Below are positions 11,184-22,885 of a stretch of 64,000 nucleotides of DNA, in pieces (position 1 is the first letter of the stretch; every line of letters begins with the position of its first letter). The translations under genes were made by a program, and so were the position numbers. The DNA is from Marinobacter sp. (GTDB taxonomy: Bacteria > Pseudomonadota > Gammaproteobacteria > Pseudomonadales > Oleiphilaceae): contig NZ_JACUUB010000008.1 in the NCBI RefSeq assembly GCF_014859525.1, positions 1-64,000 of the forward strand. The letters run 5' to 3'. The notes under the pieces were generated by a model. The model did no database searches, was not told where the DNA came from, and saw only the letters and a program-made list of their open reading frames with translations.

Positions 11184-12248
11184 ATGAGCGAGCATAAGCC
11201 GTCCCTCACCTACCGCGATGCCGGCGTTGATATCGACGCTGGCAACGATCTGGTAAACCGTATCAAGAACACAGCAGCCCGCACCCGCAGGCCCGAAGTC
11301 CTCGGAGGTCTGGGCGGATTTGGCGCGATGGTGTCCATTCCGGCCGGTTATCGGGAGCCGGTTCTTGTGTCCGGAACTGACGGTGTGGGCACCAAGCTGC
11401 GCCTGGCCATGCAACTCGAAAAGCACGACACCATCGGCATCGACCTGGTCGCCATGTGCGTTAACGATCTGATTGTGGGTGGCGCCGAGCCTCTGTTCTT
11501 CCTGGACTATTACGCCACGGGTAAACTCAACGTCGAGATTGCCGCAAAGGTGGTCGAGGGTATCGGGGCTGGCTGCGAGCTGTCTGGTTGCGCCCTGGTA
11601 GGCGGAGAAACCGCGGAAATGCCAGGCATGTATGAGGGCGAAGACTACGACCTCGCCGGATTCTGTGTTGGCATTGTTGAGCGTAGCGAAGTCATTGACG
11701 GCAATCGCGCGCAGCCAGGCGACGTTCTGCTGGCACTGGGATCCTCCGGGCCGCACTCCAACGGCTACTCCCTGATCCGCAAGATCATTGAAGTTAGCGA
11801 GGCCGATCTCAGTCAGCCCATGGGTGACACTACCCTGGCCCAGGCACTAATGGCACCCACACGGATCTATGTAAAGAATCTGCTGCAGCTGATCCGGGAA
11901 GTGGACGTACGCGCACTCTCCCACATCACTGGTGGCGGGCTGCCCGAGAACATTCCCCGGGTTCTCCCGAACGGCACTGTTGCCGCCATAGACACCCAAA
12001 GCTGGGAGCTGCCGCCTGTATTCCAGTGGCTCAAAGATGCCGGCGGCGTAGCGATCGAAGAAATGTATCGTACCTTTAACTGCGGCATCGGCATGATTGT
12101 CTGTGTCCCCGCAGACCAGAAAGATCTCGCAATCGATACACTGAACGCCATGGGGGAAAACGTCTGGCAAGTAGGAATGCTGGAGAAAGCCGAAGCCGGT
12201 GATGCAAAACCCGAAGTTCGTTATGCGCCAGGGTTAGTCAAGGCATGA
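11184..12248 (+). CDS. purM: Phosphoribosylformylglycinamidine cyclo-ligase
   Basis: [53 protein letters not shown]. Confidence 0.97.
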   Translation: MSEHKPSLTYRDAGVDIDAGNDLVNRIKNTAARTRRPEVLGGLGGFGAMVSIPAGYREPVLVSGTDGVGTKLRLAMQLEKHDTIGIDLVAMCVNDLIVGGAEPLFFLDYYATGKLNVEIAAKVVEGIGAGCELSGCALVGGETAEMPGMYEGEDYDLAGFCVGIVERSEVIDGNRAQPGDVLLALGSSGPHSNGYSLIRKIIEVSEADLSQPMGDTTLAQALMAPTRIYVKNLLQLIREVDVRALSHITGGGLPENIPRVLPNGTVAAIDTQSWELPPVFQWLKDAGGVAIEEMYRTFNCGIGMIVCVPADQKDLAIDTLNAMGENVWQVGMLEKAEAGDAKPEVRYAPGLVKA

Positions 12249-12907
12249 TGGCTGATTCTGCGCCGCTTCCAACCATTCTGGTGCTGGCTTCTGGCAGCGG
12301 CACCAACTTGCAGGCACTGATTGATGCCAGCCGCGAGCGAGACTTCCCCGGCGAAATTATTGCAGTGGGCTGCAATAAACCGGGTGCCTTTGCCCTTGAG
12401 CGGGCAGCGCAAGCCAATATCAAAACCTTTGTCGTCAATCATAAGAATTTTGGCTCGCGGGAAGAGTTTGATGGCGCACTGATGGCTGAGATCCGTCGAC
12501 TCAATCCGGATCTCATTGTGCTTGCCGGCTTCATGCGAATCCTGACCGGCGATTTTGTGCGGGCGTTCCGCGGCCAGATGTTGAACATCCACCCCTCACT
12601 ACTACCTGCGTACACCGGGCTAAACACGCACCAGCGAGTACTGGCAGCAGGTGACAGCCACCACGGCGTATCCATTCACTTCGTCACCGAAGAGCTCGAT
12701 GGCGGGCCGGTTATCGCTCAGGCGGAAATCGCCGTCAACGCCGACGACACGCCCGAATCTCTTGCTGAGCGGGTTCAGCTTCAGGAACACCTGCTGTACC
12801 CCATCGTGGTGCGCTGGTTTTGCGAAGGCAGAATCCAGTTAGGCACCGAAGGCGTGTTGTTTGACGGCGAAATCCTGAACCAGCCCATGCGGTTATCGAA
12901 CAGCTGA
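12245..12907 (+). CDS. purN: Phosphoribosylglycinamide formyltransferase
   Basis: [48 protein letters not shown]; overlaps purM stop. Confidence 0.96.
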   Translation: MMADSAPLPTILVLASGSGTNLQALIDASRERDFPGEIIAVGCNKPGAFALERAAQANIKTFVVNHKNFGSREEFDGALMAEIRRLNPDLIVLAGFMRILTGDFVRAFRGQMLNIHPSLLPAYTGLNTHQRVLAAGDSHHGVSIHFVTEELDGGPVIAQAEIAVNADDTPESLAERVQLQEHLLYPIVVRWFCEGRIQLGTEGVLFDGEILNQPMRLSNS

Positions 12908-12983
12908 ACAGATTGTCATCCCACCGCTGCTCCCTAACCGCTACACTGTCGCAATAACATACAGCGAACGTAAGGGGCACCGG

Positions 12984-13730
12984 ATGCACATAAACAACAC
13001 GCTAATCCGAATCATCACCTGCCTGGCCGGACTCTGGCTCGGCCTGGCGTCGCTCACCATCGCAGCATCAGAGCCTCAGCACTCTGGCTCTACCCTGACC
13101 CCTTTTGAGGCCACTTACTCTGCCTCCATGTCAAAGGGCATCAGTCTAAGCGGCTCGGGCACTCGATCTCTGAGCGACCAGGGCAACAATGTCTGGCTCT
13201 ATCGCACAGAAGTAAAGTCATTCATCGCCGATATCGACGAGTCGCTGGTATTTTTGTGGGAGGACGATCAGGTTACTCCGCTCCGCTACCGATACCGCCT
13301 TTCCGGCCTCATGATCCGTAACCGTGAACAATCCATTGACTTCGATTGGCAAGCCGGCATCGCAAAAGGCAAATACCGCGGCAAATCCTTTGAACTGGCA
13401 CTGGAAGACGGCGCACTAGACCCTCTGGGATTCCAGATGCAAATGCACCAGGATCTGAAAGCCGGCGAACGGGACCTGACCTACCGGATCATCGACAAAG
13501 GCAGATACAACGAAGATCGCTTTGCGGTTGTCGACGAAGAAAGCACCAGTGGCAACGGCCAAACCAGAAAAACGCTGAAAGTCGAAAAAGTCCGCGATGA
13601 GAGCTCAAAGCGCGAGACCTTGATGTGGATCGATCCCGACCAAGGCCATCTGCTGGTGCGGCTGCTTCAAGTGGAGCCCGATGGCAGCGAATACGAACTA
13701 AGCCTGAAAGACGCCACTATCGACAACTAA
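12984..13730 (+). CDS. DUF3108 domain-containing secreted protein
   Basis: Signal peptide; LTPFEATYSASMSKGISLSGSGTRSL... typical DUF3108. Confidence 0.75.
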   Translation: MHINNTLIRIITCLAGLWLGLASLTIAASEPQHSGSTLTPFEATYSASMSKGISLSGSGTRSLSDQGNNVWLYRTEVKSFIADIDESLVFLWEDDQVTPLRYRYRLSGLMIRNREQSIDFDWQAGIAKGKYRGKSFELALEDGALDPLGFQMQMHQDLKAGERDLTYRIIDKGRYNEDRFAVVDEESTSGNGQTRKTLKVEKVRDESSKRETLMWIDPDQGHLLVRLLQVEPDGSEYELSLKDATIDN

Positions 13731-13738
13731 CCTACCGC

Positions 13739-13770
13739 TGAGCACGCATCAGCCTTTGATGCTGTGCTCA
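13739..13770. terminator. Hairpin between convergent DUF3108 and avtA genes, overlapping the avtA stop codon
   Basis: TGAGCAC-GCATCA / TGATGCTGTGCTCA stem with one bulge; no clear T-run, so termination function is inferred. Confidence 0.4.
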
Positions 13771-15026
13771 GACCATACGGCTTTGACCTCGTCAGCAATG
13801 ATCCGCAAACCTTCAGCAACCTGATCGTCGCCCTGTGAATACGTAACGCGCAGGCATTCGTGGCGGTGTTTCCAGTCATCCTCTGGCAAGCCAGGGAAAA
13901 AGTAATGGCCAGAAACCACCAACACCCCTCTCTGTTTCAATCGCTGATAGAGCTCAAAGCTGGATATTGGCAAACCCGGAAACCAGAGCCACAGGAACAT
14001 TGCACCTTCAGGTTTGTGAATGTACCAGCGACAGCTGTCTTCACCCATGGCATCGCGGAAAGCATCAACCGCTCTCTCCATCTTGGCCCTGTAGAACGGA
14101 CATACCACCTCTCGACTCAGAGACAGAATCTCGCCAGACCGAACCAGCGGCTCCGCCAGCATGGCACCAAAGCTGCCGGTGGCCAGATTCATGATGGCGT
14201 TGATGCCGGAAAGCGCCTTGATGACTGGGGCCGCAGCAATGACGATGCCGGTGCGTGCCGCCGGCAGCCCAAGCTTGGACAGGCTCAGGCACAGAATGAT
14301 CTGCTCGTTCCACGTTGGCTGCGCGTCCACAAACAACAGACTCGGGAACGGTGTTCCATAGGCACCATCCACAATTAATGGAATGTCCTGCTGCCGGGCA
14401 AGCGCCTCCAGGCGGGCCAACTCTTCATCGGTAATGACATTGCCGGTGGGATTAGTGGGGCGCGATACACAGATGGCTCCGGTTTCGCCGGTCACTTCGA
14501 CCGCGTCAAAATCCACTCGATACTTGAACTCATGGGCGTCGGTGAAGGAGATTTCCGGCTGTACCGCATGAAACAAACCTGGCTCGATGCCGGCATCAGC
14601 GTAGCCGATGTACTCCGGCGCCAGCGGCAACAGAATATGCTTTCTATGGCCATCGCCGTAATCGCCCGCGAACATGTTAAACAGCATAAAAAAAGCCGCC
14701 TGACTGCCATTGGTTAGGGCGATATTGCCTGACGTCAGGCCCCAGCCATACTCCTTGTTCAGCAAATCAACCAACGAAGCAATAAACTGTTTTTCACCCT
14801 GAGGCGGGTCGTAGATGCCCACCAGGTGGCGAACCTGCCCTTCATCTGCAGCCATCTGCACCAAAATATCCTGCACCCGCTGCTGAATCTCGGGAATGTG
14901 CCCCGGGTTGCCGCCGCCCATCATGATCATCCCCTCGCCGGAAGCCATGGCGTTACCCAGGTCGTCCATTAGCGACGTGATGCCGGCGTCGGCAGTGAAC
15001 TTACGTCCAAAAGCAGAGAGTTTCAT
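13749..15026 (-). CDS. avtA: Valine--pyruvate transaminase
   Basis: Class I/II PLP aminotransferase: ICVSRPTNPTGNVITDEE, DGAYGTPFPSL, LSLSKLGLPAARTGIVI; MMGGGNPGHIPE N-terminus typical of AvtA. Confidence 0.92.
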   Translation of the reverse strand: MKLSAFGRKFTADAGITSLMDDLGNAMASGEGMIMMGGGNPGHIPEIQQRVQDILVQMAADEGQVRHLVGIYDPPQGEKQFIASLVDLLNKEYGWGLTSGNIALTNGSQAAFFMLFNMFAGDYGDGHRKHILLPLAPEYIGYADAGIEPGLFHAVQPEISFTDAHEFKYRVDFDAVEVTGETGAICVSRPTNPTGNVITDEELARLEALARQQDIPLIVDGAYGTPFPSLLFVDAQPTWNEQIILCLSLSKLGLPAARTGIVIAAAPVIKALSGINAIMNLATGSFGAMLAEPLVRSGEILSLSREVVCPFYRAKMERAVDAFRDAMGEDSCRWYIHKPEGAMFLWLWFPGLPISSFELYQRLKQRGVLVVSGHYFFPGLPEDDWKHRHECLRVTYSQGDDQVAEGLRIIADEVKAVWSEHSIKG

Positions 15027-15100
15027 GGTGCTTATCCGTTAAAAAGCGATTCAACAGGTACCTTATTACCTGGGGCATGGTTAGCACAAACCGGAGCCCC

Positions 15101-15700
15101 TCAACCTTCGAGGGATATGCCCAGGTTGCTAACACCATCGTTAGCCGCATCCAACCGCAACTGGCTGACGAAGTCGTCCCTCGGGGTGCGCTGGCGCTTG
15201 AGCGTCAGCAATGTGTCACGCTGGAACAACTTGTCCTCTTTTAGCAATGGGTGCTGCTCGAACAGGCGAACCAGTTCGTCTTCGTCCATGCCCTCACCTT
15301 CAGACATCTCGACGAAGTCCATGACGGTTTTGGTAGCCAGGTGGGACGCGTCGGTAGCCCGATGTTTGTTAGGGTTCAGACGGTTAAGCAGAGCCTGCTC
15401 CAGCAGTTGGCAGAAATCGAAGGCTGGATAAACGCCGTAGGCGTCGTATTCGTCTACAGCGGGGCTGAGAGCCTCGAGTTTTGTCAGCAACTGGGGGATC
15501 GCCGCTTCTGTAGCGTCTTTCTGGAGCATGTCCCAGCCCAGATCGAGCAGCTGACGCATTTTACCACCGCTTTTCATCCCTACAGCGTCTGCAAACAATG
15601 CGTAATTGGGGAAGGCGCGTTCGGCCAGGGCCAGCAGGAAGGCGCACTCGCGCCAGCCCTGCAGTTGTGATACGGCTTTAAGAAACTGGTTGGCATTCAT
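15101..15700 (-). CDS. YjaG/DUF416 family protein
   Basis: [27 protein letters not shown]...; size and motif fit DUF416. Confidence 0.82.
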   Translation of the reverse strand: MNANQFLKAVSQLQGWRECAFLLALAERAFPNYALFADAVGMKSGGKMRQLLDLGWDMLQKDATEAAIPQLLTKLEALSPAVDEYDAYGVYPAFDFCQLLEQALLNRLNPNKHRATDASHLATKTVMDFVEMSEGEGMDEDELVRLFEQHPLLKEDKLFQRDTLLTLKRQRTPRDDFVSQLRLDAANDGVSNLGISLEG

Positions 15701-16263
15701 GTTCTTGGCAGGGTCACGCCGGTCTGGCCCAGGTATTTGCCGCCGCGGTCTTTGTAGCTGGTTTCGCAGATTTCGTCAGACTCAAAGAACAGCATCTGGG
15801 CGACGCCTTCGTTGGCGTAGATTTTCGCGGGCAGGTTGGTGGTGTTGGAGAACTCCAGGGTGACCTGACCTTCCCATTCCGGCTCGAGCGGGGTGACGTT
15901 AACGATGATGCCGCAACGGGCGTAGGTGCTTTTGCCCAGGCAGATGGTCAGTACGCTTCTTGGGATGCGGAAGTACTCAACGGTGCGGGCCAGAGCAAAG
16001 CTGTTGGGAGGAATGATACAGACGTCGCCGGTGTAGTTTACAAAGCTGTTTTCGTCGAAGTTTTTCGGGTCGACGGTGGCGCTGTGGACGTTGGTGAAGA
16101 TTTTGAATTCGTTGCTGCAACGTACGTCGTAACCGTAGCTGGAGGTGCCGTAGGAGATAACGCGGCCTTTTTCGTTTTCACGAACTTGCCCGGCTTCGAA
16201 CGGTTCGATCATGCCGTGCTGCTCGGACATCCGGCGGATCCACTTATCGGACTTGATGCTCAT
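15697..16263 (-). CDS. dcd: dCTP deaminase
   Basis: [67 protein letters not shown]. Confidence 0.96.
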   Translation of the reverse strand: MSIKSDKWIRRMSEQHGMIEPFEAGQVRENEKGRVISYGTSSYGYDVRCSNEFKIFTNVHSATVDPKNFDENSFVNYTGDVCIIPPNSFALARTVEYFRIPRSVLTICLGKSTYARCGIIVNVTPLEPEWEGQVTLEFSNTTNLPAKIYANEGVAQMLFFESDEICETSYKDRGGKYLGQTGVTLPRT

Positions 16264-16373
16264 GGGGGAAATTCTCGATTTAAGCTGGAAAAATTGGGGC
16301 GTAGTTTACCTGTTCCCTCGGGGTCTGTCGAAGCCTTGGAGGTCGCGTTTTTTAGCTTGCGAGTCCGGTGACT

Positions 16374-16481
16374 GCGGCATCAGGGTCTTCTGTCCAAAAA
16401 CCGCTACGAGCACATCCATGTGCGCTTCTCTCAGGCCATCCCTGGCCTTCGAAATTTTTGGACAGAAGACCCTGATGCCGC
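16374..16481 (-). repeat. Structured intergenic element, copy A (108 bp; 27 bp perfect inverted arms, conserved core with two mini-palindromes)
   Basis: Arms GCGGCATCAGGGTCTTCTGTCCAAAAA (16374-16400) / reverse complement (16455-16481), 27/27. Core read on minus strand contains AGGCCAGGGATGGCCT and GCACATGGATGTGC; 52/54 identical to copy B core. Confidence 0.92.
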
Positions 16482-16524
16482 GATCGAACAGAGGTTTGGG
16501 AGTCTCCGTATCCTTTTAGTCTGC

Positions 16525-17625
16525 TTAATGCTCGTTTAAAGAGACGCTGGAAATAGTACCACCGAGATTTCGTTCCCATGTGGACAGTTCCGCCCCCACC
16601 CGTCGGGCAATATCGCGATAACGCAGGGCCACTTCAGAATCCGGTTCAGCCACCACGGTCGGCGACCCGCTGTCAGTCTGCTCGCGGATGGTCATGTGCA
16701 GAGGCAGCTGGCCCAGCAGGGTGGTTTCGTATTCTTCTGCGATACGCTCGCCGCCACCGTGGCCGAAGAGGGGTTCTTCGTGGCCGCAGTTGCTGCAGAT
16801 GTGAACGCTCATGTTTTCGATCACGCCAATCACCGGGATGTCCACTTTACGGAACATTTCGATGCCTTTTTTACCGTCCAGCAGGGCGATGTCCTGCGGG
16901 GTGGTTACGATAACGACGCCGGTGACCGGGACTTTCTGGCCGAGGGTGAGCTGGATGTCGCCGGTGCCGGGGGGCATGTCGACGACAAGGTAGTCGAGCT
17001 CATCCCACAGTGTCTGTTCAAGCAACTGCATCACCGCACCACTGACCATGGGACCACGCCAGGCCATGGGGGTTTTGTCGGTGGTGACGAAGGCCATGGA
17101 GTTGGCCTGCAGGCCATGAGCCTTGATGGGCACAAAGTATTTGTTTTCCCGAACGTCCGGTCGTTGGCCTTCCGGCACGCCCAGCATCATGCCTATGCTG
17201 GGGCCGTAAATGTCGGCGTCCAGGATGCCTACCCGAGCGCCCTCGGCGCTCAGGGCCAGGGCGAGGTTGACGGCGGTGGTGGATTTACCCACACCGCCTT
17301 TGCCGGAAGCAACGGCAATGATGTTTTTCACGCCGGCCACCGGTGCAAGGTCTTTGTTGACTTTGCATGCGTGGATTTTCTGGCCCACGTGGACGTCGGC
17401 GCTTTCTACGCCGTCGACGAACTCAAGAGCGTTGGCGACGATTTGCTTGAGGCCGCCGGCGATGCCTTTGGATGGGTACGGCAGCTCGATCATCAGGGTA
17501 ACTTTGCCGCTGTCATCTGCACCCAGAGATTTCACAGCGCCCAGTTCGTAAAGATCTTTGTTGAGGTAAGGGTCCCGGTATTCGCGGACGGCGGCTTCGA
17601 GTGCCTGCTGGGAAATCTGGGTCAT
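16525..17625 (-). CDS. apbC: Iron-sulfur cluster carrier protein ApbC/Mrp
   Basis: VASGKGGVGKSTTAVNLALAL, DYLVVDMPPGTGD, ENMSVHICSNCGHEEPLFGHGGG. Start at MTQISQQALE rather than the longer ORF start. Confidence 0.93.
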   Translation of the reverse strand: MTQISQQALEAAVREYRDPYLNKDLYELGAVKSLGADDSGKVTLMIELPYPSKGIAGGLKQIVANALEFVDGVESADVHVGQKIHACKVNKDLAPVAGVKNIIAVASGKGGVGKSTTAVNLALALSAEGARVGILDADIYGPSIGMMLGVPEGQRPDVRENKYFVPIKAHGLQANSMAFVTTDKTPMAWRGPMVSGAVMQLLEQTLWDELDYLVVDMPPGTGDIQLTLGQKVPVTGVVIVTTPQDIALLDGKKGIEMFRKVDIPVIGVIENMSVHICSNCGHEEPLFGHGGGERIAEEYETTLLGQLPLHMTIREQTDSGSPTVVAEPDSEVALRYRDIARRVGAELSTWERNLGGTISSVSLNEH

Positions 17626-17803
17626 CGGGGTCTCCGGAATAAGCCAATCACCTTGAATGCAGGTGAAAATTGATGGCATGAAAGGTATCATCTGTGGCCG
17701 TTTCTGACCATATGGGGCCTTTACCTGGAACAATCAATGATGATTGCCACCAGCTCCCCTTTTTTCTTTCCAACCCGACTCAACATAAGGTTCGGACATC
17801 ACC

Positions 17804-19840
17804 ATGACGCAAGCGAGTAAGCAACAGCGCGATATTCTGGTCACCAGCGCCCTGCCCTATGCCAACGGGCCCATTCATCTGGGACACCTGCTGGAATACA
17901 TTCAGACCGATATCTGGGTACGCTACCAGAAGATGCGTAATCAGAACTGCTACTACGTTTGCGCCGATGACGCCCACGGCACTGCCATCATGCTGCGTGC
18001 CGAGCGCGAGGGCATAACGCCGGAGCAGCTGATTGATCGGATTCGTCAGGAGCACCAGCAAGATTTTGCCGGCTTCCACATTCGCTTCGACAACTATCAT
18101 TCCACCCACTCGGAGGAGAACCAATATTTCTCTGAGTACATTTACCGCCAGCTTCAGGAAAATGGGAACATTGCCACTCGCAAGATTACTCAATTCTTTG
18201 ATCCTGAAAAAGAAATGTTTCTGGCCGACCGTTTTATCAAGGGCACCTGCCCCAAGTGTAAAACCGATGATCAATACGGTGACAACTGCGAAGCCTGCGG
18301 CGCCACCTATACCCCCGCGGAGCTGATTAATCCCCGCTCTGCTGTGTCTGGCGCTACGCCGGTGGAGAAAGAATCCGAGCACTATTTCTTCAAATTGCCG
18401 GAGTTCCACGATTTCCTGAGCAAGTGGACCCGCAGTGGCGCTCTGCAGCCGCAAGTGGCCAACAAACTGGCTGAGTGGCTGGATGCAGGCCTTCAGGAAT
18501 GGGATATCAGTCGGGATGCGCCCTATTTCGGGTTCGAGATTCCGGATGCACCGGGCAAGTACTTCTATGTCTGGCTGGACGCACCTATTGGTTACCTGGC
18601 CAGCTTCAAGAATCTGTGCAACCGGGAAGGCATCGATTTCGAGCACTTCTGGAAGAAAGATTCCACCGCCGAGGTGTATCACTTCATCGGCAAAGATATC
18701 ATCAACTTCCACGCCCTGTTCTGGCCGTCGATGCTGCACGATGCCGGTTTCCGCACACCAACAGCGGTCTGGGCCCACGGGTTTGTGACCGTGAATGGCA
18801 AGAAAATGTCCAAGTCGCGCGGCACCTTTATCATGGCGCGCACCTATCTGGACCACCTGAACCCGGAGTATCTTCGCTATTACTTTGCGGCCAAACTGAC
18901 TGGCGGCGTCGACGACATGGACCTGAACCTTGAGGACTTTGCCGCCCGAGTAAATTCAGACCTTGTCGGCAAAGTGGTCAACATCGCCAGTCGCAGCGCC
19001 GGGTTCATCACCAAGCGCTTTGGCGGCATGCTGGGCAAGGTGACCGAACAAGACAAGATCCAGGAGTTCATTGACGCTGGCGAGCAGATCGCCGAGTTCT
19101 ACGAAAGCCGTGAATTTGGCCGCGCCATGCGCCGAATCATGGAACTGGCCGACATCGCCAATCAATACGTTAATGACGAGCAGCCCTGGGTAATTGCCAA
19201 GCAAGAAGGTCAGGAAGACAAGCTCCAGGCGATTTGCACCAACGCCATGAACATGTTCCGCCTGCTGATGACCTACTTGTCACCGGTGCTGCCGGAAACC
19301 GCGAAAGCCTCGGCGTCGTTCCTGAACGACCGCATGGACTGGAATCAACGCGCCGACTTGCTGGAAGATCACGGTATCGATGCATTCAAGCCGCTGATGA
19401 GCCGGGTTGACATGGCTCAGATCGAAAAAATGCTGGACGCCTCCAAAGACGAAATGCAGGCAGTCATAGGGCAACCGGCTACGACTCCGGCCCAAGACCT
19501 CGAACCCATCGCCGATGAAATTGAGTTCAACGATTTCGCCAAAGTGGATCTGCGCGTCGTCAAGATCGTGAAAGCCGAGCATGTGGATGGTGCCGACAAG
19601 CTTCTTCGCCTGACGCTTGATGTAGGGCATGGAGAACGCAACGTGTTTGCTGGTATCAAGTCGGCTTACAAACCGGAAGACCTGGAAGGCCGTATGACCG
19701 TCATGGTGGCCAACCTGAAACCCCGAAAGATGAAGTTCGGCATGTCCGAAGGCATGGTTCTGGCGGCAGGCCCTGGTGGCAAGGACATTTTTATTCTGTC
19801 TCCCGATTCCGGGGCCACCCCCGGCATGCGGATAATGTAA
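17804..19840 (+). CDS. metG: Methionine--tRNA ligase
   Basis: [48 protein letters not shown] (KMSKS), C-terminal EMAP/tRNA-binding domain [20 protein letters not shown]. Confidence 0.98.
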   Translation: MTQASKQQRDILVTSALPYANGPIHLGHLLEYIQTDIWVRYQKMRNQNCYYVCADDAHGTAIMLRAEREGITPEQLIDRIRQEHQQDFAGFHIRFDNYHSTHSEENQYFSEYIYRQLQENGNIATRKITQFFDPEKEMFLADRFIKGTCPKCKTDDQYGDNCEACGATYTPAELINPRSAVSGATPVEKESEHYFFKLPEFHDFLSKWTRSGALQPQVANKLAEWLDAGLQEWDISRDAPYFGFEIPDAPGKYFYVWLDAPIGYLASFKNLCNREGIDFEHFWKKDSTAEVYHFIGKDIINFHALFWPSMLHDAGFRTPTAVWAHGFVTVNGKKMSKSRGTFIMARTYLDHLNPEYLRYYFAAKLTGGVDDMDLNLEDFAARVNSDLVGKVVNIASRSAGFITKRFGGMLGKVTEQDKIQEFIDAGEQIAEFYESREFGRAMRRIMELADIANQYVNDEQPWVIAKQEGQEDKLQAICTNAMNMFRLLMTYLSPVLPETAKASASFLNDRMDWNQRADLLEDHGIDAFKPLMSRVDMAQIEKMLDASKDEMQAVIGQPATTPAQDLEPIADEIEFNDFAKVDLRVVKIVKAEHVDGADKLLRLTLDVGHGERNVFAGIKSAYKPEDLEGRMTVMVANLKPRKMKFGMSEGMVLAAGPGGKDIFILSPDSGATPGMRIM

Positions 19841-19864
19841 GCAGCAACAGGCAGAGACATTCCG

Positions 19865-20446
19865 ATGACAGAGTATTTGCTGATACTGGTCAGCACCATC
19901 CTGGTGAACAACTTCGTGCTGGTGCAGTTCCTGGGGCTGTGTCCGTTCATGGGGGTTTCCGGCAAGCTGGAAACCGCTATGGGTATGTCTCTGGCGACTA
20001 CCTTTGTACTGACTCTGGCGTCAGTGTGCAGTTATCTGGCCTACACTTACCTGCTGGAACCGCTGGATCTCGCGTTTCTGAGAACCATCACATTCATCCT
20101 GGTCATTGCCGTGGTGGTTCAGTTCACTGAAATGGTGGTACGTAAAACCAGTCCTCTGTTGTACCGGGTGTTGGGTATTTTTCTGCCACTGATTACCACC
20201 AACTGTGCGGTGCTGGGCGTCGCCCTGCTGAACATCAACAAAAACAACAATTTCGTCGAGTCCGTACTATACGGCTTTGGCGCTGCAGCCGGTTTCTCCC
20301 TCGTGCTGGTGCTATTTGCGGCCATGCGTGAACGGATTGCCGTGTCCGACGTTCCGATGGCCTTCCGGGGCGCGTCTATCGGCCTGATCACCGCAGGCCT
20401 GATGGCGTTGGCGTTCCTGGGCTTTACTGGCCTGGTTGCGGTCTGA
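19865..20446 (+). CDS. rsxA: Electron transport complex subunit RsxA
   Basis: [32 protein letters not shown]; operon order rsxABCDGE. Confidence 0.97.
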   Translation: MTEYLLILVSTILVNNFVLVQFLGLCPFMGVSGKLETAMGMSLATTFVLTLASVCSYLAYTYLLEPLDLAFLRTITFILVIAVVVQFTEMVVRKTSPLLYRVLGIFLPLITTNCAVLGVALLNINKNNNFVESVLYGFGAAAGFSLVLVLFAAMRERIAVSDVPMAFRGASIGLITAGLMALAFLGFTGLVAV

Positions 20447-20453
20447 CGGAGCG

Positions 20454-21038
20454 ATGGATATGTGGACGAGTTTTCTGATTGCTGTGGTTGTTCTGCTCGC
20501 TCTGGCCCTGTTGTTTGGCGGATTGCTGGGTTTCGCCGCCGAAAAATTCAAAGTACAAGGCAACCCTTTGGTAGATCAGATTGACTCCCTGTTGCCTCAA
20601 ACCCAGTGCGGCCAGTGCGGCTTTCCCGGGTGCAAGCCATACGCCGAAGCCATCGCCAACGGCGAAGCCATCAACAAGTGCCCTCCTGGCGGCGAGACTA
20701 CGATCAAAGCACTGGCCGATCTTTTGGACATTGAGCCACAACCCCTGGATGCCGACCACGGCGTGGAACAAGCCAAGCGGGTCGCAGTCATCCGTGAAGA
20801 CGAATGCATTGGCTGCACCAAATGCATTCAGGCATGTCCGGTCGATGCCATTCTGGGAGCCGCCAAACACATGCACACGGTGATCGAAAGCGAGTGCACC
20901 GGCTGTGATCTTTGCGTTGAGCCCTGTCCTGTTGACTGCATTGACATGATCACGATCCAGCCAGACATCCGCAGCTGGACCTGGACCCCGCCCAAAACCG
21001 CCATAATTGCGACCGACCGCCAGGGAGCCAACGCCTGA
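20454..21038 (+). CDS. rsxB: Electron transport complex subunit RsxB (Fe-S)
   Basis: [48 protein letters not shown]; start at MDMWTSF. Confidence 0.97.
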   Translation: MDMWTSFLIAVVVLLALALLFGGLLGFAAEKFKVQGNPLVDQIDSLLPQTQCGQCGFPGCKPYAEAIANGEAINKCPPGGETTIKALADLLDIEPQPLDADHGVEQAKRVAVIREDECIGCTKCIQACPVDAILGAAKHMHTVIESECTGCDLCVEPCPVDCIDMITIQPDIRSWTWTPPKTAIIATDRQGANA

Positions 21039-22867
21039 TGAGCCAGTTGTGGGATTTTTCCGGTGGAATTCATCCACCTGAGAACAAACGGCAGTCAACC
21101 AGCCGCCCCATCCGAATGGCCGGTATTCCCGATCGTCTGATTCTGCCCTTGCAGCAGCACATTGGCGAGCGAGCAGAAGCCATCGTCACTGTGGGTGATC
21201 GAGTGCTCAAGGGCCAGACGGTGGCCGAGGTAACTACTGGCATAGGTGTGCCAGTGCATTCGCCAACCTCAGGCATTGTTGAAGCCATCGAGCAACGCCC
21301 CGTACCACACCCATCCGGCATGGTTGACTGGTGCGTCATCATTAAGCCGGACGGCGAAGATCGGTGGTGCGAGCTTCAGCCTGTGCCCGATTACAAGCTG
21401 CTTGAACGCCAACAGATACTTCAACGCATCCGCGACGCCGGCATCTCGGGCATGGGCGGTGCCGGATTCCCGACCGACATCAAACTGCGCCCACCCCGGG
21501 ACCGTAAAGTTGAAACCCTGATTCTGAACGGCGCTGAGTGCGAGCCGTACATTACCGCCGATGATATGACTATGCGTGAACATGCGGCCGAAGTGGTGGC
21601 CGGCATGAAAGTGATGGCCTGGATTCTGCGCCCGTCCAAGTGCGTTATCGGTATAGAAGATAACAAACCAGAAGCCATCGCGGCCATGCAAGAGGCCGTT
21701 CAGGACACACAGATTGAAATTGCGGTAGTGCCGACCAAATATCCGTCCGGTGGCGAAAAGCAACTGATCCGCATCCTGACCGGGCTGGAGGTTCCCAGCG
21801 GCGGCCTCCCTGCCGACATTGGCGTAATGTGCCACAACGTGGGCACGGCAATGGCTGTGTCCCGAGCAATTTTTGAAGGCAAACCGCTGATCTCCCGTGT
21901 TTTGACCATCACTGGAGAAGCGGTGCAAGAACCCGGTACCTTTGAGGTACTACTTGGCACACCCATCAGCAACCTGTTGGCGATGGCTGGCCTCCAAACC
22001 AGCAAACTGAGCAGACTGGTACTGGGTGGCCCGATGATGGGCTACACCCTCAAGACCGACACCATACCGATAGTGAAAACCTCCAACTGTGTGATTGCGG
22101 CCACTGCCACTGAGCTACCCGCACCACCACCGGAACAGCCTTGCATCCGCTGTGGCCAGTGCGCAGAAGTCTGCCCTATGGAACTCCTGCCGCAACAGTT
22201 GTTCTGGCACGCCAAAGCTGCGGAGTTTGAAAAGGCCGAGCATCTTAACCTGTTCGACTGCATCGAGTGTGGCGCCTGCTCTTACGTTTGCCCAAGTGCC
22301 ATTCCACTGGTGCAACACTACCGCTTCGCCAAGGATGAAATTCGTACTCAACGTGCCGAACAGCTGAAATCAGACCGTGCTCGTGAACGTTTCGAGGCGC
22401 GACAGGCACGCCTCGAACGCGAGCAACAAGAAAAAGAACTGCGCCGTAAAGAGCGGGCAAAAGCCGCAGCTGACGCCCAGGCTCAGAAACAAGCCGAAGC
22501 AGAACACGTCGTCGCGAAAGGCGATGCCGTAGATAGTCGTGATGCCAAAGCGGCACTTGTGCAACAGGCCCTGGAGAGGAAAAAAGCCAAAGCAGCTCAA
22601 GCCTCGGGCAGCACCCTACAGGCAACACCGGCATCCGAGGAAAAGCCTGACATCGAAGCACTGGAAAAGCAGCTGATGCAGGCAGAAGCCAAACTGAGCA
22701 CCATGCAAGGCATGCTGGATGAAGCCAAAGAGCAGCAAGCTGATAACCTGGACAAGCTGGAGCGAGCGGTGGCCAAGAACCATGACCGGGTTGAGCGAGC
22801 CCGGGAGGCTCTCACCGAAGCCCAGAAGCGGGCCGGCTCTGAGCCCGCTGCGCAGTTGTCCGAGTAA
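21038..22867 (+). CDS. rsxC: Electron transport complex subunit RsxC with charged coiled-coil C-terminal extension
   Basis: GGIHPPENK, GAECEPYITADD, CIRCGQCAEVCPMELLPQQLFW, CIECGACSYVCPSAIPLVQHYR, Ala/Glu/Lys-rich tail. Confidence 0.97.
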   Translation: MSQLWDFSGGIHPPENKRQSTSRPIRMAGIPDRLILPLQQHIGERAEAIVTVGDRVLKGQTVAEVTTGIGVPVHSPTSGIVEAIEQRPVPHPSGMVDWCVIIKPDGEDRWCELQPVPDYKLLERQQILQRIRDAGISGMGGAGFPTDIKLRPPRDRKVETLILNGAECEPYITADDMTMREHAAEVVAGMKVMAWILRPSKCVIGIEDNKPEAIAAMQEAVQDTQIEIAVVPTKYPSGGEKQLIRILTGLEVPSGGLPADIGVMCHNVGTAMAVSRAIFEGKPLISRVLTITGEAVQEPGTFEVLLGTPISNLLAMAGLQTSKLSRLVLGGPMMGYTLKTDTIPIVKTSNCVIAATATELPAPPPEQPCIRCGQCAEVCPMELLPQQLFWHAKAAEFEKAEHLNLFDCIECGACSYVCPSAIPLVQHYRFAKDEIRTQRAEQLKSDRARERFEARQARLEREQQEKELRRKERAKAAADAQAQKQAEAEHVVAKGDAVDSRDAKAALVQQALERKKAKAAQASGSTLQATPASEEKPDIEALEKQLMQAEAKLSTMQGMLDEAKEQQADNLDKLERAVAKNHDRVERAREALTEAQKRAGSEPAAQLSE

Positions 22868-22885
22868 CCCATTTCAGGATCCGTC

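Noticed and set aside
16374-16481. Interpretation of the repeats as integron attC sites
   Set aside because: No integrase or gene-cassette organisation, no RYYYAAC/GTTRRRY ends, and elements lie between conserved housekeeping genes.
16696-17673. 325-aa ORF antisense to apbC
   Set aside because: Mirror ORF; residue composition (many His/Asp/Val/Gly) reflects the complement of apbC codons.
17780-18856. 358-aa ORF antisense to metG
   Set aside because: Mirror ORF of a highly conserved gene; no recognisable domain.
22300-22867. Charged repetitive C-terminus of RsxC as an unusual domain
   Set aside because: Ala/Glu/Lys-rich extensions of variable length are common in gammaproteobacterial RsxC.
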